Assembly: GCA_029706075.1 (NCBI GenBank)
Contig: JAINUG010000031.1
Span: 2,835,001 to 2,899,000, forward strand
Length of the DNA stretch: 64,000 nucleotides
Direction of reading: 5' to 3'
DNA from: Aldrovandia affinis
Lineage: Eukaryota > Chordata > Actinopteri > Notacanthiformes > Halosauridae
Position 1 is the stretch's first letter, and each line of letters opens with the position of its first letter. The notes under the pieces are model-generated. The model worked only from the letters and a program-made list of their open reading frames with translations. It ran no database searches and was not told the origin of the DNA. A program made the position numbers and the translations under genes. Positions 13,950 to 25,233 of this stretch are shown piece by piece.

Positions 13950-16900
13950 GCAGAATGCAGTATGATGCCGAACTGAAGGGTTTCGCTGGCACGGGATGAG
14001 AAATCCACTTTCTGATTAGATGATGATCATGATAATCGGTCTATATATCAACAGTTTTATGTCCCATTTTCAGCACACAGTGCCAAAAAGGTGCACAGAG
14101 GCTGGCAGTAAATCAGCACTATGGCTTACTTGCTTTTATAACCCTTTAGATGTATCCGTAAAAACCAAAGCGCCTCGGTAATGAGCAAACAGAACGAGGC
14201 GATCCAGCTGGAGTCATGGCAAAATGAAATCAGGCTGGCAAACGCATCCAAATGCTGCTCTTTGTGAAGGTAATTTGGCTACTGCGCCGGAACAAATCGA
14301 GTAAGATGCCTGTTCTCGCGGAAAAAAAAAGGTCCTGTGTATACGAGGAGCGACGTAAGCCCTTATCACGGATTTCTTCTTCCTCCTCCAGGCCCTTTCA
14401 CGCGCTCACGCGCAAGGGTGGACCTGCAGCGTCCGTGACCGGTGGTTCTGTGTGGCTCAGTAGGTAAAGCACGGCGTTGGCAACGCTTAGGTTGTGGGTT
14501 CAATCCCCACTGGGGCCACATATACTGAAAAAATGTATGCATTCATTAGTGTAAGTCGCTTTGGATAAAAGCGTCTGCTAAATGGCGTATATTATATTAT
14601 ATTATATTAAAAAACATCTGCCTGCCTTTCTGTCCATCAGTCCTTCCGGTGAGCCTTCAGTAAACGCTTAAAAAAAATGAGGTTACATAGTTTTTGTACT
14701 CTGAAGCTGTAGTTAAAAATGAGTTTACCATGGACTGACTGCTTTCAATCCTTAAAGTAAAAAAATAAAAAAAATAAAAAAATGGTCTAAAGTACTAGGA
14801 AGTGATTTGCCCACTTACTTATCACACTAGAATGTTGGCTTACCGAAACAGTCAGATCTTCTGCCTCGTCGCAGTGTTAGAAACTTTATTCTGACAACCA
14901 GTTATCACTGATTGACTTCGAGGCCCGAAACAGCGATGCACATAATTTGAGAGGCCTAATTGAACAGTCCATGAAATTAACGATGCATGCAAGAAAGAAC
15001 ATGCCCCAATTATACCACTGAACCAGCAGTAAAGTCGAAAGGTTGTCATACTGAGGGTAGGTTGCAGGTTAGGTAAACCAATTAAAAACAGGATCTTAAT
15101 GAGTCGGACCGATTCGGAAAGGGGGGGCACGCTGCCTCCGGTCAGGCCTACGCTAGCTCGAAGGGCAAGGATTGATTGATCATATTCCTTGCTTGACAGG
15201 GGCTGATGACCATCGCTGTCATTAAAACAGCCCTTGATTGGGCCGGTAATTAAGTCCATCTGGCGGAGTCACCTCCTCCTTAATGTATTCATCGCTTAAT
15301 TATCACACAGGTAAGAGCCTTTAATGAATTTCGCTCAAACTTCACTCATTAAACACAAAAGCGAAAGGCTAATTACGGCACTCTCCTCACTTCTCCCTAA
15401 TTAGGCTGACCCGGAGGTTGAGCGGTGGCGCGTCGAGGTAGCTCATAACGAGGAGACTTGTAAGGCTAAGTGTAACGTTCCTGCCCTCCCGAGAATAACA
15501 TAATCACACAATGAGCAGGGAGGCGTTTATTTACTCCGCGAAAACCCGGCACCTCCAAAAACAGGCGAGGCAAAGCGCCGCAAGACCGCTGCGTTTCCAC
15601 CTCATTAGAGAGCAGAGACCGAGGCGAGCCAGAGACGCACTCGGCGTCTTCGGGTCTCCGCCAGCAGAGGCTCTGCCCGCAGGTCCGTGGCGCGCGAAGG
15701 CCTCTCCGTCACCACTCGTGTTTGTTGTTGCCTTTCAGGTTTAGCAGCGAAATGAGACCCTCCACTCTGAGTTCTAATGACTTTTTTATTCCACCAGCTG
15801 ATGTCCAAAGGTGGTTCAAAGTTGGGGGGGGGGGGGTTCTTTCGTTCCCCTTTCTCCTCTCCGGTTTAGCGTCTCCAACTTTTGGGTTGCGTTTTTTTGC
15901 CGGATTTACATTTAGAAGAAAATTAAAAACAAAATGAAAGAGCAGTGCAGAAAACGAACGCCGCGGCGGGAAGGAATGACAAGAGTATTTTCATACGCAA
16001 TATCCGAGATTGAGTGGGCAAGTTCAACCGCACCACTGCACGACGACGACAAAAAAAAAAAAAAAAAAAAAAAAAAGATCTTGCATTCCAAGTCTGAAGA
16101 ACCTTGATTCCTGGCATTTCATTATGCGCCACGCTGTGTAACTCTGGAGGTGTGCCCTCTCAACACCAGACGCCTCCCATCACAGCTATGCTACACGGAA
16201 CATGCCAGTCTCCCGTGGGAGTAAACTGCTGCTAGATTGACACCGACAAAAGGTCACCGCGAAGCTCAACTTTTATCACAACTTTCCAAATAAGCCTTCT
16301 GATCAACCTTTAGTGGGAAGAGCAGTAGTGTAAAATTGCACAAAAGGTCTATGGATACGAGACAGCAGGATATCTTACCCACACCAGTGAAACCTGATGT
16401 GTCTCAATGATGTGTGCGTGTGTGGGTCTTGCTAGTGCGAGTCACGCCCAGCCATGGCAGGTGGAGCTGGAGTCAGTGTGCTCTGTGTGTCCCTGTGATT
16501 CGCTGGGGAACTCGTGCGCACAGAGACCCTTCATTACGCCGACAAGCTCTTAGGCGCGAAAAACGTTCCGCGATTTGTACGGGGTGACAAATTCTCCTGC
16601 GGGCGTGCCAGGGCAAAGCATCGGCACCTCACCCACGGCAGCAGTAAATACGCGTGACCAATTACTGCTTTTCTCTGGGCTTACCAAGCCAGGCGATTCG
16701 CTTACCGATGATAATCCAATTCTGTGGGAACGTCTTACAACAATTGACTCCTAGGAATGCGTCTGAACTCTATATTGTTGGTATAAAACAACTGGGTTAG
16801 GTTTTTTTAAATTATATTTTAACCTTACTTGAATTCTGTGCGGTTTCTCTGATCATTTCTCCACACTTTGAGGCTTTTTTTCCCCAAACAGAAAAAGGCC

Positions 16901-19900
16901 TCATAATTACCTTACAGCACTATTCAAATGTGGTTTAGGCGCAAGACACGGTCAGTCGCGTGACAAACAGTCTCTATTGATTTTGCACTGCATAAGCCTA
17001 CCTCCAATCGGTGGTCCCAGAAGCACGGGGCAACATTCGATGATGGTCACGAGTCCGACGGCGCTGGAGAACCGCTGAGCTCCCACCTGGTCCATGAGGC
17101 ATTCGAAGAGCAGGGCGCACACCATGCCGAAAGCGACGCCGAAGAAAACGGCGTAGACCACCAGTCCCGCGTACCCGGTCGCCAGCGGGCACAGCAGGTG
17201 GCACACGCCGTTGTAGGCCACCGCGAAGCTGAAGAAGTACTGGATCCTGGGCCGGATCCACTTGGTGTTGGCGATGATCCCCGTCCCGGGCCGCGCGAAC
17301 ATGTCGACCATGGCGAGGATGGAGAGCAGGAAAGCGGCCGAGTACTCGTCCACGCCCAGGTGCTTGGCGTACGGGGCGAGGAAGACGATGGGCGCGAAGA
17401 ACCCGAAGAACATGAGCACGTTTCCCGTGAGGTAGATGACGAAGCCTCTGTGCTTGAAGAGCGACAGGTCGATGAACGAGTTCATCTTCTCCGCGCACCC
17501 GGCGTTGCCCTTCGCGGCGGGCCCGCCGGCTCCGTTGGTGGCGCCGTGCTCGCTGGTGATCTCGTCGCGCCCGGAGGCTTCTTTTTCCTGCTGCCGTCCC
17601 ACGACGGGTCTCATCAGAGCCCCCGCCACGCAGCAGTTCAGCAGCAGGGCTCCGAGGATGAAAAAACTTCCTCTCCACCCAAAGGTGTCAAACAGGAACT
17701 GATTGAGGGGGGCCAGGGTGCACAGGAACACCGGACTCCCCGCCATGGCCAGGCCGTTTGCGATGGGCCTCTTGACCTGGAAGTACTTACCGATTATGGT
17801 CAGGGACGGCTGGAGATTAAAGGAGAGCCCGAGGCCTGGAAAATAAACCGGTATCAGCATTAATGACATCCGCAAATCCAATATCCTAAAATTAAATGCG
17901 TGGGGTATCACGAGATTAAATTATGGCCCGTTCTTCTTTTGTGCATATTAACGTTCCGGCTCATTTCACATCGGCGACTAAAATCTCATTAACGGAAGCA
18001 GTCGTTTCAGAAATAATTTCTTCATTTAAATGGTAATAAATTAAGATCCCATATTCTTCATTCACAACTGCTTTATTTTCACTCCAAATTCAGATCAATT
18101 GCATCCCATTCTTTAAATCAGTGTTTAAATTAGTCTTCACTTTAAGATGGAGAACCCCAGATAGTGGAGTAGACTGATAGATAATTTTAAGACCAGGAAA
18201 ATACCCGTGGTACTGCTCACCATCCTTTACAATTTATTTCTTCCATTTTATATGTATAACCAAATTGACACATCACAACAAGACAACAGACTTAATCTAC
18301 AGAGGTTGCTGTTAAGGCCATCGGCCGATGTTCTCAATGCTTTCCAGAATAAAAAAAACTACTCAGATATCAATGGAATTCGCCTCCAGTAACTATGCTG
18401 TGAAGAGGGGAGGCCTTGTGCATTGTAACAATGATGAGCACAGATTGTACAGAAGAAGAACGAACCAACGGTAATCTGGTCAGAAAGGCTTTATCAGTGC
18501 AAACCATATGACATAAACACCACCCCCCCTCCCAGAACAGTTGTGTTCTTTGTTCTTGATTTTTCCCCCCGGTTTTCTCCCAATTTGGTAGCCAATTTTA
18601 CCCTCTATTTATTTTCGATATATGAACTCGCCGTCCGCCTCCACGGGACAAGCCAATACCCAGAGGCAACGTTACGTCTCTTCCGAGACAGAACTCGCCC
18701 AACCCTGTTTACGAGGTTGCCCTACCGCTTCTCGACAAGCTCGTGCCAGCTCTCCCTCCCTCCTCCCCCTGGGGCAGAAAGCCAAACGCCACCCCCAATC
18801 GGGGCTCCCCACCAGGGCTGGTCTGGTGCAGCATTGCTGCCAAATGCCAGGTGGGGGGAAGAGGGGAAAAAAATAAGTTTCCAAAAACAGAGCCTGAAAC
18901 AGGATGTACCGGCTCTATGAGCATGTAAGCTCTCTTCCTCCTCCAATTAATTCTCCACGCCAAAGCGTGGCTGGGTAATGAGTCTCATGGGCTGCTCCCG
19001 GGGGACCGGTGGCCCGGCGACAAGAGCCTGTTGCGTGCCGTCCTCTCTGGCCGCCTTAATTACACTCAGCGTGCGGCCCGGAGCTCCAGCCACAGAGGAG
19101 GGCACGGAAAGAGAAGGTGCTCATAGGTGGAGCGCTGCGGCCCAGAGCGCCTCCCTCTGCTCAGCCGGCTCACACTGGGAGAGGCAGTAAACAACCTCCA
19201 TCAGGAGGTGGGCTAGGTCACACACACACACACACATCACGATTTTAACATATTTTTACATAAACCACATTAACGGAATAATATACAGCTCCGCAATGCT
19301 CCCGACTCATGACTGCATTTCCATAGCCATGGAATGTGCATCAATTCACCGGTGATATAGCGCATAAGTAAATACCTCCAATGACTCCAATGCATATATA
19401 CAGATGCATGATGGTATTGCCGAAAGAGGCAGTTACCATGGCGACTGCACACATAATCCCACCAGCGATGACCACGGGTCGGCTACCGAAGCGGTTTACC
19501 AGTATGCTGCTCACAGGCCCTGCGGGAAGGGAAGGGGAGAGGAAAGAAAAATTTGCCAAAAATCTAAAAGACAAATGTACATGCATGTACACATTCTGGG
19601 CACAGGAAAACATTGCACATCCAATGGATACTTTAACAATAATGGTTGAAAGTGAAGAAAACAAAAACAGTTTTTATTTCTTATGTGGCACTGTAGTCGA
19701 TCACAGACTTGTTACTATGGCATCCCTGCAAAACTGCTGCAATAGAACATTCAACAGCTGTGTTACACGAGGGGGGGGGTGGTGTAGCCTGTTAAAAGAC
19801 AAATAAATGCTGGACAGTGGAACTCCACCCAGAGCTAGCTGTGGAATCCTCCCTTTGGTATGATTAGGAAGGTTTAGTAGACGGTTTAGTAGTAATTAAT

Positions 19901-22900
19901 TAAACTGCTCTGAGGAAACAGTCTTGGTCAAAGTAAGCCTATAATGCGATATTTCCAGTCAATCCAAATGGCAGAAGAGGAGAACATGAATTATTTTCAA
20001 TGTGTCAAATTCCCCTCCAGGAGACAAGGCCTGATACATGCTTTAGAATGACGAAGGTCATTGTGGCCTTCACAGGAGAGAGGAGATACATTTTGAATCT
20101 TTACAACATGACGCAGGGCCTGAAACCTTCTGGAAGTGCTACAGCATTGTGAGAAATAATGAAAAGGATACCTCTGTATGTGTGTGTGTGTGTGTGTGCG
20201 CAGTATGGGGGGGGATTGAGTCAACAGCTGGACTTTAAAAAGGAAGTTTGAAATCCTCAGCATAGACATCTGTTATCTGACACCACTGAAAACTGGCCAC
20301 CGAGTCTGTCCAAGAACAATAGACCCATAGGTTTTACACAGAGGGTCTCTGTCCACCCCTCCCCCATAATAAACACTAGAAACAGGTGGCAAAGACACGG
20401 CAGAGCTCACCGGCATTCAAAGGCGTCGATTTACTGAACTTGCCCCCATTTTACTTTTCATCGTGTGGGAAGATTTTCACACGTAACTTGTAATTGCCTA
20501 TTACACGGTGTCCTTCATTAGTGTGTCCACCTGGTGTGGTTTTAATCATCCTTGTGTCGCCTAGTCTAGTTTATGTGTTGTTTTTTAACAGCCGGCATAA
20601 GAGTAACGTGTCACTCGTTAATTCAAGAGAGAAGCTACAACGTTTCCCGTTAATTACAACGCTCATCTTTGTAGGGCACAGCATGCCATCTGATCGGGTA
20701 TCATGTGGAACTGCAGTACAGAACAGAGTTCTGTGATTCAAACTTTTTGAAAAAGTCAACGTGCTCATTAAGCTGATTTGCACGGATGAGGCCTGGCATG
20801 ATATTTTGTGGACGTTTCCCTTTCTATTTGTACACACGACAACATCGAAGGTATGTCTGCTTGTAACAAGGAGATTTACACTTAATCAGCTTCTCGTTAA
20901 TTGAAAGAGAAAGCGGAATACATTCATTGAAAAAGGAAACACATGGACCGGCACAGTTAACATCCACATATTTCCATTCTAAGCACAGCACAAAGTGGAA
21001 CAAATCCCCGCACAGCCAGTGACAACTGAACGTTTTATGTCAAAAATAAGAGGATTAAACAATATTGGCAGGCATGGACTACTTTCTGGTGCCTGTTTGC
21101 AAAAAGATTAATCATTTACGTGAAAGAAAAGGAGAAGGTCATTCTTTTTTTTCTAAATCCACTGTTAATAAATCGACTCGGTTCAGTAAAGACGATCGAG
21201 ACCGTGGAGATAAACGCTGTGGCCTCCGAGTAATTTTTTAATTGCCCATCACAAGTTGCTGAAACATACACTCCTACATCATCCGATTTAAAACAGAAAC
21301 AGGACAAACATATCGTTTTAAACCGAGCAGTACACAAAGGCATATAGACCCCAGCAGATTTTGTACGAATTTGAGCAATTTAATACATCCGAAAAACAAG
21401 AAAACAGATTCATGCTGGGTGTGCTTAAAATAGGGCTTGGTTTGCTGCCTAAATCTCATAGCTGTTCCCATCAAGTTATGTCCTTCTAAAACTAGCATTG
21501 TTCTTTTTAAGACTGCTCTGTGACATTTATATTGCCATATAAAATACAGTTTGATGACGGTGTACGATTGCTCTCATAACGAGGTTTACCATCACAATAC
21601 ACACCAACACATCGGCACTGATAAACCGCAATGCCGTCCCCGTGCTGCTTTGCCCACTGGCATTTTACATTTTTAGTGCGTGTTCCATAGAAACGTAGAG
21701 CCGTCAAACAGGTTTTCAGGACGTTATATCCCTGACTCAGTGCTTACATTTCTCTGGATGATGGAAGTCCCATCTGTCCAGAAAAAAATCCATGCCCCCC
21801 CCCCCCCAGGCAATTTTTACTAATCCCCATTTGCGGAATCCATCTCAGCCCTTTTCCCCCTTGTGTCCTGTCCCTTTCAACTCTGGGTGACATTGCGCAG
21901 TAAGGGCCAAGGACAAGGGAAAAAGTGATGAAGCCCCTTGCCTCTGCGGCTGTGCGCGGGAATTTTTCACCTGGGTTCTCACTGCCATTATGGCAGGTCA
22001 GTGAGGAATCAGCTACCGGCAACCTTGGGAGAGAGACTGATGGCTTCCTTTAAAAGTCTTCATCTGACCATTCGACAACATCTCAGGGCCCTACTCATAA
22101 TGACGAGCCGTGCAGGGCTGCGAAAAACGATTTGTGAGATGACATCAGTGCACACCCGCAGGGACATACTGCATATTCATAAAAATGTATGAGGCGGCCA
22201 CGCCTCATTTTAGGGCCGTGGTTGCTTCCTGTGATTTGCCTGGCAGGAAATGTTCACATTTGACATTTATCGCTCAAAAGGCCATCCTGGATGGTTACTA
22301 ATCAGAGATGCTGATCTGAACAAATACACAAAGTGTATGCGAAGACCCCGTTCTCAATCCTGGCTCAGCCGCAAATGGAAAGCAAAAGCTTGGATTCTGG
22401 GTCCTCTCTAAATGCAAAAATGTGTTGGCGCGAGCACGCGACACCCAAGACACACCCCCACGACACACCCCCTCACACACACCCCCGCGCACACACCCCC
22501 GCGCACACCAATTCCAGCTCGACTGCATTCACGTACACCAACGCGGTTATTGAAGCGCATACCACAAAGGTGATATTATGCCATAGCCATGTTAATGTGC
22601 AGATACGTACTAGAAAACACAAGAAAGACTACAGCTTGTCCAAAAGTCCAAATTAAATAAATTAAGGAAACTGTTACAACCAACAGTGTTAAACTGTGAG
22701 TCTCTTGTAATGAATGCAGGCATAGAGATTGGCTTTGACAGTGTCCGGTTCACAATTTTGTGTTTAGGTGGATGTAAAGGAGAGACTCTCTGGTATCACT
22801 TGCGGTAATCAAGTCCAGCAAACCATCACCGGGGCAGGAAGCAATTGGCTGCAGAGATAGACTGCAACATTTCACAAGAGGTGCAACATAAATAGACAAA

Positions 22901-24738
22901 GGAAGTTTTGCATTAGACAGACATATGGGACGCCAACAAAGAATTCAACTGAAGAACTTTGACTTGCTGGACTGGTTTAGTCTTCATCAATGGAACTAGT
23001 TTCCACCGACAATTCCTTGAGCACCGTTGTACAGGTACTGCCAAAATAAAGGAAACACTTCAGTAAATGAGGGATATTGACAAAGTATATTGAAAGCAGT
23101 TCCTTCCACACAGGTGTGGTCCCTGAGTTAATTAAGCAATTAACATCCCATCATGCTTAGGGCCATGTATAAAAAATGTTGGCAGGCCCAGTTGCCCTTT
23201 ATTTTGGCGAACATGGCTCTAAGAGATCTTTGAAGAGTGACTGTTTGTCATTGATGCTCCTGCAAAATATGCCCTAAGGCTACGTTTACACCACCTGATA
23301 ATTTTTTGCTCACATGTAGCACATATCAGATATGTATTATGAACGTGTGAACAGGGAAAAAGCACATGGAATCGGATATTTTCAGATCCGTTTTGGGCCA
23401 CATTCATATGTGGAAATAAGTCCAATAGGAAACTGATATCTGCCAATGCGACTGTCATCTAAAAAAGTAGATGTAAACGGACAGTCAAAAAAAATGAATA
23501 TAGGCAAAAAAATCTGAACTGGACATCAAGGCCTGCAGTGTAAACGTAGCCTAAGACTGCTCAACTCTGATGTTTGACAAGGAACAGTGGCTAAGGTGAT
23601 GTTGGCATGGATGTCTGAGGAAAATGCATCATCAACTAGGGACAACCGTGGTCGAAAGTGCATACTCCTCCACTGTGACATCCATGCATTGGTTCGAGAT
23701 GCAAGGAAAACAGAAAACAGAAAAGCAACTCTGAATTAGTTGACTGCAAATATCAATGTGCAGCAGGGTGTGATCAGGCAGTCTCATCAGAAAATTCCAT
23801 CGAGAACTTCAGAGAGGGTTGCAGTACATAAACCCCTTGTTTGCACATTTGAGATTAAAGTGGTGCCAAGAACACAGAGGCAATGGTCTACTGAGCCGTA
23901 GAAAAAAGTAATACGGTCAGATGAAAAAAGAAACCTACAGGCCCGAGTGCTTGTTTCCCATGGTGGCTCTGCTATGGTGTGGATTGCATTTTTCTGGCAT
24001 GGTTTAGGTCCACTCGAACCCTTAGAGGACAAGGTAAATGGCAATAAATACAAAGCCATTCTGAGTGATCACCTTCAGCCTACGGAAGCATTTCTATCCT
24101 GATGGGAGTGGTCTCTTCCAGGATGACAATGCCCCATCCACAGGGCACGAGTGGTCATTGAATAGTTTGAGGAGCATGAAAATTATGTAAATCACATGCC
24201 ATGGCTGTCGCAGTCACCAGATGGCAGCTTGCGATGGCCCAACGTACACCCGATTAAGACACATTATGTTGAAGTTTCCTTTATTTTGGCTGTTACCTGT
24301 ATGTGTGCTTACTTTCAAAATCAGACCGCAAGTTTGTTTTTCTTGATAAATTAAAATTGAACACATTGCATTGCCTTGGGAGAGGAAAAAGTATTATTAA
24401 TGGCAGTAGCACATTCAAGCTGAGGCTGTGAAATGCATGGTTGGTCTTGTATTGGTTGAATAATATCAGGTTAGTGATGACTGTGCCTGTGGCAGCCACT
24501 TCGCCGGCTATCCTCACTCACCTCCTGCGTACATAGTAGCCAGCATGATGGAGGAAACCCAGGCGATCTCACTGTAAGATACAGAGAAGTACTCTTGGAT
24601 CTCTTTGAAGTAGACGGTGATGGCTTTGGGAAAGGCGTAGGAGAAGCCAATCGAGATGAAGGCCCCGAAAACCACGACCCAGCCCCATCCACCATCCGGA
24701 GGGGTGTACACCAAATTCTTCGCTGATGAGGGGGGCAT
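13253..24738 (-). CDS. slc16a7: Monocarboxylate transporter, MCT2/MCT1 type (whole coding span, 4 coding exons)
   Basis: Proton-coupled carrier of lactate, pyruvate and ketone bodies in the plasma membrane (SLC16 family, major facilitator fold, 12 helices). Four exons, each with GT-AG borders and all joined in the same phase, give 1419 nt and 472 aa; human MCT2 is 478 and MCT1 500. The family signature DGGWGW is at residues 15-20 and Lys38 (YAFPK) is conserved. The helix 8 Asp/Arg pair that MCT1 needs for proton-lactate coupling is present as D298 and R302. A variable charged loop at about 198-240 separates the two six-helix halves. Several blocks match MCT2 better than MCT1: [26 protein letters not shown] and [10 protein letters not shown]. 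The tail is short and acidic. Identity as an MCT1/2-class transporter is near certain. The exact ortholog (slc16a7, or a separate ohnolog beside KBTBD8) needs a tree. Confidence 0.93.
13485..13501. repeat. (GA)n run overlapping a splice acceptor tract
   Basis: On the minus strand this reads CT repeats and ends 8 bases before the acceptor AG of MCT exon 4, so it provides the polypyrimidine tract. Confidence 0.9.
13912..13949. repeat. (GT)n(AT)n microsatellite
   Basis: GT repeats pass directly into TA repeats. Confidence 0.95.
14444..14610 (+). mobile_element. tRNA-derived SINE with L2-type tail (family A)
   Basis: The head has box A-like TGGCTCAGTAGGTAAAGC and box B-like GGTTGTGGGTTCAATCCCC. 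The 3' part AAGTCGCTTTGGATAAAAGC...TCTGCTAAATG is the stem-loop tail shared by fish L2-clade LINEs (as in eel UnaSINE1/UnaL2). It ends in TATAT/ATATT repeats. The tail implies mobilisation by an L2-clade reverse transcriptase. Confidence 0.85.
14850..15420. promoter_or_regulatory. Candidate conserved noncoding element
   Basis: Repeat-free, unusually complex sequence inside MCT intron 3 with many homeodomain-type cores (TAATTA, TAATTG, ATTAAC, GGTAATTAAG, CTTAATTATC) and no coding frame. It reads like a developmental enhancer block, but this rests on base composition alone. Confidence 0.25.
17002..17835 (-). CDS. slc16a7: MCT coding exon 3 (834 nt, main transmembrane exon)
   Basis: The acceptor is tattttccag and the donor GGAG|gtaggc. 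It encodes residues 121-398: helices 4-6, the cytosolic loop, and helices 7-11. It contains the [17 protein letters not shown] block, the FGWRGSF loop, and the D298-R302 pair in the stretch VDMFARP. The loop at about 198-240 is rich in Gly, Ala and charged residues and is the least conserved part. The exon is very GC-rich compared with the surrounding introns, which explains the long antisense open frames opposite it. Confidence 0.95.
17836..19375 (-). other. MCT intron 2
   Basis: 1.5 kb, mostly unique sequence plus one inverted SINE copy (18570-18835) and a CA run (19219-19238). No coding signal was seen. Confidence 0.8.
18570..18835 (-). mobile_element. tRNA-derived SINE (family B), inverted
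   Basis: Reverse-complement copy of the element near 24840: tail TCTCCCAATTTGG/TACCCTCTATTTATTTTCGA at the left and the body AATCGGGGCTCCCC at the right. The tRNA-like head is lost. Confidence 0.75.
19376..19519 (-). CDS. slc16a7: MCT coding exon 2 (144 nt)
   Basis: The acceptor is a long pyrimidine tract ending cccgcag, and the donor is GGAG|gtattt. At 144 nt the exon is in phase with both neighbours and encodes residues 73-120, helices 2-4. The [10 protein letters not shown] block matches MCT2 more closely than the corresponding MCT1 segment. Confidence 0.93.
20177..20199. repeat. (TG)n microsatellite
   Basis: Short TG run in MCT intron 1. Confidence 0.9.
22449..22508. repeat. C-rich minisatellite
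   Basis: Repeated CACACCCCC(A/G/T)CG-like units with at least four C5 tracts within 60 bp; the complementary strand has the spacing of a potential G-quadruplex. Confidence 0.7.
23032..24299 (+). mobile_element. Tc1-like DNA transposon, degenerate (copy 1)
   Basis: The left end CAGGTACTGCCAAAATAAAG and a matching inverted right end finish at 24299, flanked by TA at 23030-23031 and 24300-24301. The interior resembles a Tc1 transposase in plus orientation (GGATGACAATGCCCCATCCA is the DNA behind the catalytic FQDDNAPS-like box) but is full of stops and frameshifts. It is interrupted by a 274 bp MITE. The same family recurs at 62387. Confidence 0.9.
23278..23551. mobile_element. Harbinger-type MITE nested in the Tc1 element
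   Basis: Terminal inverted repeats GGCTACGTTTACAC and GTGTAAACGTAGCC are bounded by TAA on each side (23275-23277, 23552-23554), the 3 bp TWA duplication of PIF/Harbinger elements. 274 bp, noncoding. The other copy of this Tc1 family lacks it, so it is a later insertion. Confidence 0.85.
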
Positions 24739-24749
24739 TGCGAGTCTTG
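24522..24749 (-). CDS. slc16a7: MCT coding exon 1 (start codon at 24736-24738)
   Basis: The exon follows a cttctccacag acceptor; 11 untranslated bases precede the ATG. It encodes residues 1-72 plus one base: a short cytosolic N terminus, the DGGWGW signature, helix 1 with Lys38, and the start of helix 2 ([11 protein letters not shown]). It ends GGAG|gtgagt. The start was chosen because MPP at residue 1 puts the signature and Lys38 at the same numbers as in MCT1. An upstream in-frame Met exists only on the intron side of the acceptor. Confidence 0.93.
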
Positions 24750-24837
24750 CTGTGGAGAAGACACTGTTGAGTTTCCTAAGCATGTAAGAATGATCTCCAA
24801 TCCTGACAATAGTTTTATTAATTATTGCCCCACCAGG

Positions 24838-25175
24838 GCCTCCGATAGCGTAACGGTCTAACGCACCCGTATTGGCTCGTCCTTCATGAGTGTGAGCTGC
24901 CTATCACGGTCGCGGTTCGAGCCCGGGTGGAGAGCCCCGATCGGGGGCCGCGTTTGGCTGTTTGGCCCAGGGGGAGGGAGAGCCGGCACGAGCTCGTCGA
25001 GAAGTGGTTGGGCTACCTTGTAAACAGGGTTGGGCGAGTTCCGTCTCGGAGGAGAGGAGCACTGCCTCGAGGTATTAGCTTATCCCGTGGAAGCAGGCGG
25101 CAAGTGCGTGGGGGAGGTTAAATCGAAAATAAATAGAGGGTATAATTGGCTTCCAACTTGGGAGAAAATCAGAAA
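24838..25175 (+). mobile_element. tRNA-derived SINE (family B), near full length
   Basis: The head has box A-like TAGCGTAACGGTCTAACGC and box B-like CGCGGTTCGAGCCCGG. The body has GCCCCGATCGGGGGC and the tail AAATAGAGGGTATAATTGGC. It ends in A/T-rich simple repeats. It lies just upstream of MCT coding exon 1, within the 5' intron. Confidence 0.85.
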
Positions 25176-25212
25176 TAAAAATAATAATATAATTATAAAT
25201 TATTATTACATT

Positions 25213-25233
25213 ATGTAATGTAATGTAATGTAA
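25213..25233. repeat. (TAATG)n microsatellite
   Basis: Four TAATG units next to the SINE tail. Confidence 0.8.

Larger units (their letters stand above)
13477..17001 (-). other. MCT intron 3
   Basis: About 3.5 kb. It holds a GT/TA microsatellite (13912-13949), a tRNA-headed SINE (14444-14610), an unusually unique homeobox-site-rich block (about 14850-15420), a CpG-rich stretch (about 15420-15720), a G13 run near 15824-15836 and an A26 run near 16051-16076. No further exon was recognised. Confidence 0.8.
19520..24521 (-). other. MCT intron 1
   Basis: 5.0 kb. It contains a TG microsatellite (20177-20199), a C-rich minisatellite (22449-22508) and a full Tc1-like element (23032-24299) interrupted by a Harbinger-type MITE. 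No extra exon was recognised. Confidence 0.8.

Noticed and set aside
14444-14520. tRNA gene
   Set aside because: Box A and B promoter elements are present, but the sequence continues into an L2-type tail and recurs elsewhere; it is a SINE head that does not fold as a complete tRNA. The same holds for 24838, 36169, 45189, 56968 and 58049.
15511-15808. CpG-rich intronic frame (77 codons)
   Set aside because: Ends without splice logic and has no family resemblance; the open frame follows from high GC content.
17198-17863. 221-codon plus-strand frame opposite MCT exon 3
   Set aside because: Antisense shadow of a GC-rich coding exon; its product is compositionally skewed and unlike any family.
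22449-22508. CRISPR-like array
   Set aside because: Units are too short and irregular, and this is a vertebrate genome.
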